DNA from: Cyanodermella asteris
Lineage: Eukaryota; Ascomycota; Lecanoromycetes; Ostropales; Stictidaceae
Length of the DNA stretch: 64,000 nt
Direction of reading: 5' to 3'
Assembly (NCBI GenBank): GCA_900618795.1
Contig: UYJD01000003.1
Coordinates: forward strand, 1,184,144 to 1,248,143
Both the position numbers and the translations under genes were made by a program. The notes under the pieces are model-generated. The model was not told the DNA's origin. It did no database searches and was given only the letters and a program-made list of their open reading frames with translations. Positions 11,892 to 20,581 of this stretch are shown here, piece by piece (the stretch's first letter is position 1; each line of letters starts with the position of its first letter).

Positions 11892-12612
11892 TCTCAGCGA
11901 TGTGGAGTGATGTCCAAGGCAGCGACCAAGAAAGAGACAAGTTGAAGAGCAAGTTGTGATTGAGTCGTCGTGATCCGAATATCTGAGCGGTCGCGAAATA
12001 TCAAAGAATAGAACAGAACTTCGGCGAAATAAAAGGCTTTGACGGCGGCGGCAGCAAAGGTGAAGGCGAAGGCGAAGGCGAGCAGCGAGCGGCTGGCATC
12101 GCGCTGGCGCTGGCACGATTTGAAAAGTGAATTGAAATGTCAGGAGTCATCGGCCTTCACCTCAAGCGCGCAAAGGTCACCCTGCACGCCCTCGAGGGTG
12201 TACTCAGGTGTACGACTCCCTTCCGTATGTGCGCCCCATGATTGATGACAACTTGGTTGATTCCTGTCCAGCAGTCAGTTTTGCCAAAATGAATTACGGC
12301 GACGAAGGTCGAGTTGTGAAGCAAACAGCCCTGTGTAACGTCCGCGACCTGAGTACATCGCCAATTCCTACCTGTTTGAAAATCTTCCAGCATCTGACAG
12401 ACAATGACATTGACCTGTCTAGCGAATTCAATCGACAATTGAGTCGGAGCTTTGTGGTGCGCCATTCCGATAGATTCTATCAAAGACTCGAAGGTCGACA
12501 GCATTGATACGTGAAAGAAAGCTGCAATTCGTCAAAGCCCAGAGCATGGCACAATCGTCAGCCATTGCTTGAACAACGCCACTTTTTGGCTCAGAAGTCT
12601 TTGTCCGCTTCA

Positions 12613-12618
12613 TATATA
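12613..12618 (+). promoter_or_regulatory. TATA-like element
   Basis: TATATA 225 bp upstream of the ATG at 12838, in a suitable position for a leader that includes a short intron. Seen directly; function inferred. Confidence 0.4.
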
Positions 12619-12760
12619 GGAGTGAAGCCGGCCGCTCAATCAATGCTTTGGCTTCTCTCATTCGCACCGCGCACCATCCCACGAATCCCCTTTTAGCACT
12701 GGTTGCAACATCTCGTACGCATTCTGAGAACGCGGAAACATCACTAATTGGCTTTGCAGT

Positions 12761-12837
12761 GCAAAAGACCACAAACGAAAAGAGATTGACAAGACAAAAA
12801 GGGAAAACAAAAAAACACAACCAAAAACAAACCACAA
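12761..12837 (+). promoter_or_regulatory. A-rich, nearly T-free 5' leader
   Basis: These 77 nt before the start codon contain only two T residues and many A runs (for example CAAAAACAAACCACAA). Unstructured A-rich leaders are known in fungi and yeast to favour translation initiation. It supports the ATG at 12838 as the true start. Confidence 0.5.
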
Positions 12838-14625
12838 ATGGCTTTTTCGTGTAACAACTTTGGCGCCGACAATACCAACAACGACGCTAATCTCATGCAA
12901 GATTCGGCGAGCATGTTTGTGGATAACACGCTTGATAACTTAGGTGAGTTCCTTGACGACTATACTGAGACTGATTGGAACCGCATGGACGACGTCTTCC
13001 AGACCGGGGGACTTCCGAGCCCACCAGGTGAGAATAATATTCCGGGCATGCCCGCGATTGTTGAAGCACCAGAGCATAATGAGACTGCTCAGGCCGACTC
13101 ACAACTGGCAACGGACCTTGCCATGTATCCTGAACTTGATGCCCAGCAGGCATTCCCCGTTTACAATGAGCCAACTCAATATGCCCAAGCTCAGACTTAC
13201 CAAAACTATGTCCTTCCGACGCTGGATCCTCGATTGATGCCGCAGGCCAACACTGGGGCCATTTTCCCCAGCTATCCGGGGTTTGTGTACCCACAAATGC
13301 CCATGAATATGGCTCCTCAAGCTCGCATGGGTTCGACACTACGAGCACAGCAGATGGCATACCAGGCTCATCCGGCTCCTTCCGCTTACACTCAGCCACG
13401 TCACCCTCTGCCACAAGCCGTTCATTCACGGAAGCGCTTTGCGGGTGAGGAGCCTGAAGCAGAGGCTGTTCGCATCGATAAGCGTAGGAAATACTCGACC
13501 TCGGCCAGTGAGCAAGAGGAAAGCGACCCTCGCCGCAAGTACGGCTACAGCCGTCCCGTTCCCTCGATCCCAACCTGGGGCAGCAGGAGCCAGTTCAAGT
13601 ACTCGTCAGAGGGTGAGCTCAAAGCTCCTGAGGACCACCGCAAGGCAATGTCGTTGGCCGATATGAACGAGTTCTTCTTCGGCGACCCGGCCCATCGCAA
13701 TGGAAAACCTCTTACACTCTGGATCGGCCGCATGCCTTTCGCTTGCAACCCTCGCTTCAGCACGGCGCCGATATATCGCCACTGCCGTTTCGAAGGCTGT
13801 CTTGAGAAAAGCGGCACCATCGAGAAGGGCAACTACACCGTTGTCTGCGATGAGTTCCAGGGCCGAGACCACAAGCACGACCCCTTCAAGATGCCTCGAT
13901 TCCACCTTTGGTGCCTTGAGCGTCACATGGACTTCCCTAAGATGTGCCGTGAGCTCAATGTCCGCATGGAAGATCGTGAGGTTTTTGCAAAGGGCGCAAA
14001 GTTGGACAGGCAAGCTGCAGGTATGTGTCTCATGAGCAGGGGCGCTACTAACGGTAGCGCTGGCACTGAGCAGTGGGAGGCTGGCAGGGCTTTCTTGGAC
14101 AATATCAAGCGAACTGGCCAGGTTCCACCTGTGTCCGACGAGCTTGCTGCCGTTGACAACGACACAGAAAAGGTTCAAGATTTCCGAGCAGTCTTTGGAG
14201 ATTACCCAAGCCATCCGCAGCGGGGTGACCCTCACTTTGCTGATCTGCTTGAGATGCACGATGAGGATCTCTCACATGGTCCATATACTGGGACCTTGGG
14301 CTACCGTATGGCTCAGGTCAAGAAGGACAAAGACACTGCGCTGAAGCGTCATGAAGAAGGCCGCCCCAAGGCCAGCGACGCGAAGAGCCGTTTCTTGAGC
14401 CACGCATTCGACCTCGCCAAGTCGTGCCCTGGTCGCCAGAGGACACGCCGGACCAGCCAGCAGTTGAGCCATAAGGAGAAGCGTCGTCGCAGACGCTCTT
14501 CGGTCATCCACTTGCAGGAAGAATTTGCGGCCCCGAAGCGACCGGTTGGACGTCAAACTCGTCACGGCGAGAATGACGACGAGGACTTTAATCCTTCATA
14601 TCCGGTCGGCTATGGGCCATACTAG
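12838..14625 (+). CDS. Unrecognised nuclear-type protein with a Cys/His cluster
   Basis: A 595-residue protein of no family I know. Residues 1-190 are acidic then Gln/Pro/Tyr/Met-rich and look disordered, like an activation region. A basic patch follows (DKRRKY near 214-219). The best conserved-looking part is residues 285-385, with C303, C316-x4-C321, C337, H345, H347, H356-x2-C359-x3-H363 and C370, which could hold one or two zinc ions. A second basic cluster (KEKRRRRR) lies near 543-552. The two basic patches suggest the nucleus. There is no intron in the coding frame. It shares a divergent upstream region with the kinase at 9576-11891. A DNA- or RNA-binding role is only inference. Confidence 0.8.
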   Translation: MAFSCNNFGADNTNNDANLMQDSASMFVDNTLDNLGEFLDDYTETDWNRMDDVFQTGGLPSPPGENNIPGMPAIVEAPEHNETAQADSQLATDLAMYPELDAQQAFPVYNEPTQYAQAQTYQNYVLPTLDPRLMPQANTGAIFPSYPGFVYPQMPMNMAPQARMGSTLRAQQMAYQAHPAPSAYTQPRHPLPQAVHSRKRFAGEEPEAEAVRIDKRRKYSTSASEQEESDPRRKYGYSRPVPSIPTWGSRSQFKYSSEGELKAPEDHRKAMSLADMNEFFFGDPAHRNGKPLTLWIGRMPFACNPRFSTAPIYRHCRFEGCLEKSGTIEKGNYTVVCDEFQGRDHKHDPFKMPRFHLWCLERHMDFPKMCRELNVRMEDREVFAKGAKLDRQAAGMCLMSRGATNGSAGTEQWEAGRAFLDNIKRTGQVPPVSDELAAVDNDTEKVQDFRAVFGDYPSHPQRGDPHFADLLEMHDEDLSHGPYTGTLGYRMAQVKKDKDTALKRHEEGRPKASDAKSRFLSHAFDLAKSCPGRQRTRRTSQQLSHKEKRRRRRSSVIHLQEEFAAPKRPVGRQTRHGENDDEDFNPSYPVGYGPY

Positions 14626-15009
14626 ATGATCTCCAAGGCTTCTAGGAAGCCCGGAAAATAGTTCGTAGAATCGACAGGAGTGACACTTTGCAAATAGATC
14701 CGTTCGGGTCTCTGGAAGGTAAGTGTCCACGAACCGCAACTAGCCAATGAAAATACTCTAATCTGAAAATCTTTCAAGTCTCATACTGAGCGCCTTCTGC
14801 TACAATGATCGTTGGTGAAACGCGCTAGGCCTTCTCTGTAGACGTGATGAAGTGTGTTGTCGCAGAAGACATGGCGAAGGTCGAGCCAGAGAAGCTGAGT
14901 CAGCACATGCCTTTCCAACGCAGAGACGCCTTGTTCAAATAGACTGAGTTGTGAGCACTGATTGAATCAATAGATGCAACCCCATGGCGATAATTGGTCT
15001 GATGCAACA
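14626..15009. other. Short intergenic region
   Basis: A 384-bp spacer holding the 3' flank of the Cys/His protein gene and the promoter of the peptidase gene. I see no further element. Confidence 0.5.
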
Positions 15010-15728
15010 ATGACAGAAGCATACACGCCGGAGGTGAAAATTCTCGTGACCGGCTTCGGCGTGCATTAGACTGGCTCCAACACATTCAGTGTCCAACAAA
15101 CACTGACGACCTGCAGCCATTTCTGGACGTCAAAGACAACCCTTCATGGTCCATCGCTTCGCGATTGCCAGCTACATTGACACACTATGGCGTTCCGATC
15201 CGTATTGTCACCCATGCGGAGCCTCTCAAGGCCGAGTACCACCATCTGATTGATGCCGCCTCGGAGCTCATCAAACAGCATGCTCCAGATGCAATCATCC
15301 ACATGGGTCTCGCGGTAGAGCGGTCCTACTTCGCCATCGAACGCGGTGCAAACCGAGACGGTTACAGCACGTACCCTGACATGGCTCGGAAGACGATCAG
15401 TAAGGCCGAGGCTACAAAGTTCTTCGGCAAGAGCCCAGAAAGGCTCGACTCGAAACTGGACTTTGAAGCGGTCTTCCGGTCATGGAAAGGAAACCTGCCA
15501 AAGACTAAAAGCAAAGCCCCGGACGTCAGATTGTCGGACGATGTGGGTAATTATGTTTGCGGATTGTTGTACTACGCGAGTCTGGAGAGAATGTGGAGGG
15601 CTGGTAATGAAAACGCCAAGGTCGTATTCCTGCATGTACCGCCACTTACAATGAAGGATGATTTGGGTGTAGGCGAGAGCGTCACGATCGCGCTGATCAA
15701 AGCGGTAGCAGAACAATGCGAGAAGTAG
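15010..15728 (+). CDS. pcp: Pyroglutamyl-peptidase I (peptidase C15)
   Basis: A cytosolic cysteine peptidase that removes N-terminal pyroglutamate from peptides. Two exons, 15010-15060 and 15117-15728, give 220 residues, normal for the family. Exon 1 encodes MTEAYTPEVKILVTGFG and the splice restores the family signature VTGFGPF...NPSW; without it the frame stops at once. The 56-nt intron has CACTGAC near its end and CTGCAG at the acceptor, but an unusual GTGCAT donor. The catalytic triad is visible as Glu92 (in AIERGA), Cys165 (in GNYVCG) and His190 (in FLHVPP). The spliced model is inferred from the conserved N-terminus and is convincing. Confidence 0.9.
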
Positions 15729-16113
15729 AAGTGGCTTGACTAGACAGAACTCTTTCATAGAATATGGATCCCACGGTGCTTCAGGCCAAACTGGCAACCA
15801 ATGAGATCAAAGCGAACTGCTCAAGTGGCCCAACAACCAGTATCATTGGGTTGCTGATTTGCGTGTCAATCATCATGGATATGTTCAAATCCAAAAGCGA
15901 CTTGACAAGTAAGTATCATCCAAATATTTTTGACCAGACTACCTAGGGCCCAAGGCCGTAACTTCACTTCAAGATTCTACGCATACAAGCACGACAGGCA
16001 CGTGACAACGCGTCGCGGGGACCATCGGCGCTGTGTTCAACACGAACACCATCATGTCCACTTCCCCCATCTAGCACGAACGAACAGATGTAACAACTCG
16101 CGTGAACATCGAC
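15729..16113. other. Short intergenic region
   Basis: 385 bp between the peptidase and CENP-X genes, both on the plus strand. A 60-codon frame at 15764 shows no domain. I see nothing else. Confidence 0.45.
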
Positions 16114-16722
16114 ATGCCGCCCAAAGGCATCACGAACACAAAAGCCTTCAAGCCACCCTCGCGCGCCAGCTCAACCAACAAGGGAGGCGCATCGAAAGCG
16201 ACCAAATCCAAAGCCACGGCCGACGGCAACAATGACACCAGACGAACATCGAACCAGGACAGATCCGTGATGGACACGTTCGACGACGACACCGACGAAG
16301 ACGAAGACGAAGAAATGGGCTCGGATCCGCTCGAGACGCCAAAACCTGGTGCGCCTACCGCAAAGGGCAAGACGAAAGCAAGCAATTCAGTGTCGCCTGT
16401 TCAGAGCATCCCGGCAGATCTTCTGCGGACATTGTTGCAGCACCACTTTCAAGACAAAAGTATGAAAGTGAGTGGTGAGGCAAGTCTGCTGGTGGGCAAG
16501 TACATGGATACATTCGTCCGAGAAGCGATTGCGCGGGCGGCGTTTGAGAAGGCTGAGGCGGATGGTGGGCGTGGTAAAGGGGGCGAGTTTCTTGAGGTAA
16601 GCAGCGGCCAATGGATGATGAGGGATCGATCTGGGCGCATTGATATCGGTCTGAGCTTTACTGACTTTCTCCAGGTTGAAGATCTTGAAAAACTGGCGCC
16701 TCAGCTTCTCATGGATTTTTGA
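16114..16722 (+). CDS. CENP-X / MHF2 histone-fold protein
   Basis: A small histone-fold protein that pairs with CENP-S (MHF1) and acts at the inner kinetochore and with FANCM-type helicases at stalled forks. Exons 16114-16596 and 16675-16722 encode 176 residues. The N-terminal 95 residues are basic then acidic (DDDTDEDEDEEMGSD) and look disordered. The fold follows: IPADLLRTLLQHHF, then GKYMDTFVREAIARAAFEKA, and the family's C-terminal signature VEDLEKLAPQLLMDF. The 78-nt intron (GTAAGC ... TTTACTGACTTTCTCCAG) is a multiple of three and stop-free, so unspliced reading adds 26 foreign residues just before VEDLEKL. An upstream in-frame GTG at 16102 is not needed. Confidence 0.85.
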   Translation: MPPKGITNTKAFKPPSRASSTNKGGASKATKSKATADGNNDTRRTSNQDRSVMDTFDDDTDEDEDEEMGSDPLETPKPGAPTAKGKTKASNSVSPVQSIPADLLRTLLQHHFQDKSMKVSGEASLLVGKYMDTFVREAIARAAFEKAEADGGRGKGGEFLEVSSGQWMMRDRSGRIDIGLSFTDFLQVEDLEKLAPQLLMDF

Positions 16723-18184
16723 GCTTCGGTGGCCCAATTACTGCCACGATCGCTGCGATAAACCGAATAGCACACGAGCAACAAATGCTTCATCGCCACG
16801 CAAACATCCTCAGATGTGGAAGTTAAGATACCGTCTCATTCAACCATTGCGATCCATCCGCCTGATTAAATCCATCCATTTTATGTCCACTGCTCCGCAG
16901 ACCGGCAGTTTCCGCCACTCATACCTGATCGCCCCAGTTCGAGTTTCTAGTAAGGGTCTTGTTGGTTATGACCGAATTGTCATCGGTACGCGAGTCCCCT
17001 CAGCCTTGAATAGGATTCGTATTGCTAGATTGGCAAACCACTGAGCTTCGTATCGCAGACTGGAGCGAAGCAGCCAAAAGTCCATGACGGCAGGAGATTT
17101 CCCACCATCCTCGTTTATCAACCACCGCTCCCGGTCTCTCTTCCAGCGCAGGGCGTGTGAGCAAATGTCGCTACCTTAGTTGGAAAAGCACATTTGCTCT
17201 TTTCTCAACAATTTTGAACTCGTCAAAGACACTTCAGTGCGCGTCTCTCACTGATGTTGGCGAGGCCAGCTGCGCAGACGCCAGCGAGGCGGGCCAAGGA
17301 GAACACCCGTCATCTCGGACAAAACTGGCAGGGCAGTTAAGCCTTCTGGGAGACGTAGTGTTGGTCCATGAACGTGATAGGCTCGGTTCGGCAGGGACGC
17401 ATAAATTCCTCGACTTACTCAGCACTCGGTTCTGCAAGTGTCGATGACTACATATTGATTACTTAGGGTGCGAACGCTGGACATCAGCGGGTACGTTCCA
17501 TGTGTGATGAGTTCCCTCGATGAGCTTTGATACGTATCCTTGCGTGTCTATACGCACTACAAAAACAGCCATCGCTAGGACGTGCTTCTTTCAGCTCGCT
17601 CAACCACTTGGTGCCAAAATTGAATGGGAGGTTCAAAATCCCGCCCAACCTCCTTCAAATTTTCTGCAAGCGCAGCCTGCCAACCGACTTCTATCCCGCT
17701 GCTCTGCTCTGAACCGCAGACACAAGTCAAAGCTGCCCTGTAACGCTGGGTCAAAAAGACAAATGTGAAAATGTGAGGTCCTGTGGTAGTGTTGTAAACC
17801 CAAATGCCTTGCCTCCTGTTTCATACCCTCACACTGAGAGCCAGATACTGTCGAACTCCATCCTTTCCCCAAACGCCGAAATGAGCAGCAACAAAGTGAT
17901 TTCTGCCCTGATGCAAAGGTCAATCGACCTTCAATGAACATCGTCAAACCCATGGGAATTTGTCTGAACAAAGAAATGCTTGTGACTGATATGCTGCGTA
18001 AGCGTGTATATGTGCGCCGACGATGGGTCCACTTGGCAGTATATCCGATTTTCACCTTCAAATGCCCGTCTCGGCTGTCGTTTGTGGAACTAGACCATTT
18101 TCTCCAGACTATCGTGCAATTGGCGCAACTTCCCGATCTCCGTCCACGAATGGTCAGAGTCTTGAAAATGGTCCTTCACTGCTC
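16723..18184. other. Intergenic region between convergent genes
   Basis: 1.46 kb between the 3' ends of the CENP-X gene (+) and BNI4 (-). Only short random frames are present. I see no RNA gene or repeat. Confidence 0.5.
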
Positions 18185-20581
18185 CTAAAAGAAGTGTGTG
18201 TAGATCTTGGACGATTCGTGGACCTCCATCTCCCATACGTTGGTTAGTACGTGGGCATTCGAAGATAAGAGCAAGAAACTTACCATCTTGAAGCTATTGA
18301 GTTCCTCCTTAATTTGCTGGGCCAAGGTTGGCGTAAGGCGGTTGCAAGTAGCAATATCTCCGCGACGGTCATATTCTCCGCTCGGCCAAGTATCATGGAA
18401 TTGAATCTTGGGACTGAAGGTAATACCTCTCTGTCCGCTTTTCGGTGTTCCTGGCATGCTGGATGGCTCGCCGTTTGCAGCCAGCTTTGCGTTGATGAAG
18501 TAGTCCTCGCCTTCGATGCTGACACTATCTGTGCGCCTGTGGCTACCACGGGGGGTTACATCGTCTTTGGGCGTGCTTGGAGCGCTGCTTACCGGCGAGT
18601 CACTAAATCGCGGCAGTTGAGGCAACACATACTCGGAGGCTGGCTTCAGGTCGGATGCGCGCACTGAGGGTGATGATGCACCCGAGTCGGTTCCAGCCCG
18701 CTTGAGAATGCCTTTCTTCACCGCTGCGAGCACTTCTGCCCGGTCCCGTTCACCACCAACAATGCTGCGTCGCGATCGGCTGTCGAGGCTATCGAGAGTG
18801 CCGTCACTGATGCTAGTTCGTACTGCATCGACCGAATTGCGTTCCAGCTTGGGAAAACCTGTACCACCACGAGTGGCTTCATCGGGATGGATATTGACAT
18901 TGACGTTTTCTCTTTCAGCTTCGACGGTGACCATTGAGACTTGAGCCATGGACGGCTCCGGCACAGCAGCATCTGCGGCGGGAACCCCAATGACTGACTT
19001 TGGACGGAAGAGCCCAACCAGCGACTTTGTTCCTTTCTTCATTCCTTTGCCCATCTTTCGCAGCATAATAGAAGCCGATGAAGCCGTGGACGAAACGGAG
19101 AGATTATCGGTACTACCGGTAAAGAAGTTGCCTTGACCCGAGTAGATGCTAGCTCCCAGACCTGACGCCTCCTGCTGTGCAACTATCGCAGCTTCCCTGG
19201 CTTCTTCATCGGTCTGGTATTGGTTCTTTTGCAGCTTCTTTCTCTCATTCTGTTCCTGGCTGTTGACAGCAGATGCTTTTCTGAGATCAGCGGCACTGCC
19301 AAAAGAAAACGCCCGTCGCAAGCGTGATGGCTTGCCTTTCTTCTGCTCTTCTTTCTGATTGAGAGCAGCCAGATGCTTGGCGGCCGGGCTCTCCGGCTGA
19401 GCAGGACCCGCTGGAGCCTTTTGAGGTCGAGCAGTATCAGGTGATTCGGGGCCCATGGTCATGGACTGAGAAAGGGAGGAGGGGTTGTTCAAACGCTTAT
19501 TAGCGTCAGAAGAACCACGGGGCGGAATTGACACAGGCTGCTTTGCATTGTTGGATTGCGATAGCGACGTGCTGTGCTGTGCGGACGTTGTGCCAGATAG
19601 CGAGGTGTTAGTCGAGGGGGGAGCAGCCACGGCTGGTTCACGCCTAGACTGTGGCAATGTTAGCGTGGCGCTACGAAAAGGATCTGCATGCGCGACTGTA
19701 ACACAAGGATCAGAGGGGCCTTTTGTCTCTTCACTTACAGAACGAGGACGTGACGAGGACCTAGCAGAGGATGAGGAGCTTTCGTTGGAATTGTTGCGGC
19801 CGTGTGCAGATGAGGGTCGGCCAGGGTGCGCTTGGGCGTACCGCGGATCAGGTTTATCCGGCACGTAGCTGGGGGATGCGACCGCCGCGTAACTTCTTGG
19901 CAGTTGAGCGGCGGATTGGGAAGGCGCTCCCTGATGATGCAGCTGCTGATTTGCAGCGTAGTCATCTGCACCAATGCTATTGATGCTTCGTCTTCTATAC
20001 CGCTTTGCCTGTTCCGATCCCGAGTGCCGGTTGACGTTGAAATCGTCAGTGCTGCCTCGGCCAGAGTTGAGTGCCGAAGTGGACAGCGACTGCGCAGATT
20101 GCTGGTACAGATGTCCAACTGCAGCCATGCCCGATCCCGACGGCTGTGCTGAGAGTGTTGGCGTATGTTGCCCGGAGCCTGATCGCTGAGGACGCCTGTA
20201 GCGGTCGGGTGAAGGTTTGTTGTTGCTCAATCCCACAGTCGAGGGCAAGTCCAGAGCCAGTAAAGGTCTCTGCTGTTGCTGAACAGCAGGTGCCGAGGCG
20301 CTTCGGTCGTCATGTCGGGGACCGGCAGGATTTTGACGGAGGGGGTTGTGCGTTTGATTCAGTTGTGGCGTCGCTACAAAGGCGTACGACGGCACCGGTG
20401 CTGTCGTTCCTACACCTCTGTAACCAGAGGCATTCTGCTGACCATATGCAGAGCGCTGTGTATTTCCTCCTCTTCCTTGTTGCATTTGAGAACCGCTCGG
20501 GGGATAAGCGGACGTAGAGCCGACGGAGAACGATGGGGATGAAGTTGACGGTGGCGAGAAGGTCAGGACCTGAGCAGCCAT
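18185..20581 (-). CDS. BNI4-like scaffold of chitin synthase III / PP1 targeting protein
   Basis: A 780-residue, mostly disordered Ser/Gln/Pro-rich protein. In yeast, Bni4 links protein phosphatase 1 and chitin synthase III to the septin ring at the bud neck; a septum or hyphal role is inferred here. The assignment rests on the invariant C-terminus: RGITFSPKIQFHDTW (with an RxIxF PP1-docking form), EYDRRGDIATCNRLTP, IKEELNSFK and the final MEVHESSKIYTHFF. Exon 1 is 20581-18284 and exon 2 is 18229-18185. The 54-nt intron has GTAAGT, a perfect TACTAAC and an AG acceptor, and lies before MEVHESS; it is stop-free and in frame. The ATG at 20581 (MAAQVLTFSPP) is the first in frame. A basic helical patch (IMLRKMGKGMKKGTKSL) lies mid-protein. 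Confidence 0.85.
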   Translation of the reverse strand: MAAQVLTFSPPSTSSPSFSVGSTSAYPPSGSQMQQGRGGNTQRSAYGQQNASGYRGVGTTAPVPSYAFVATPQLNQTHNPLRQNPAGPRHDDRSASAPAVQQQQRPLLALDLPSTVGLSNNKPSPDRYRRPQRSGSGQHTPTLSAQPSGSGMAAVGHLYQQSAQSLSTSALNSGRGSTDDFNVNRHSGSEQAKRYRRRSINSIGADDYAANQQLHHQGAPSQSAAQLPRSYAAVASPSYVPDKPDPRYAQAHPGRPSSAHGRNNSNESSSSSARSSSRPRSVSEETKGPSDPCVTVAHADPFRSATLTLPQSRREPAVAAPPSTNTSLSGTTSAQHSTSLSQSNNAKQPVSIPPRGSSDANKRLNNPSSLSQSMTMGPESPDTARPQKAPAGPAQPESPAAKHLAALNQKEEQKKGKPSRLRRAFSFGSAADLRKASAVNSQEQNERKKLQKNQYQTDEEAREAAIVAQQEASGLGASIYSGQGNFFTGSTDNLSVSSTASSASIMLRKMGKGMKKGTKSLVGLFRPKSVIGVPAADAAVPEPSMAQVSMVTVEAERENVNVNIHPDEATRGGTGFPKLERNSVDAVRTSISDGTLDSLDSRSRRSIVGGERDRAEVLAAVKKGILKRAGTDSGASSPSVRASDLKPASEYVLPQLPRFSDSPVSSAPSTPKDDVTPRGSHRRTDSVSIEGEDYFINAKLAANGEPSSMPGTPKSGQRGITFSPKIQFHDTWPSGEYDRRGDIATCNRLTPTLAQQIKEELNSFKMVSFLLLSSNAHVLTNVWEMEVHESSKIYTHFF

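Larger units (their letters stand above)
11892..12837. other. Divergent promoter region between kinase and Cys/His protein genes
   Basis: The two start codons are 946 bp apart and point away from each other. An AAGGCG triplet repeat lies at 12063-12080 on the kinase side. On the plus side there is TATATA at 12613-12618 and an A-rich leader just before 12838. A possible 5'-UTR intron runs from GTACGC at 12715 to TTTGCAG at 12759, with CTAAT inside; this intron is inferred. Confidence 0.5.
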
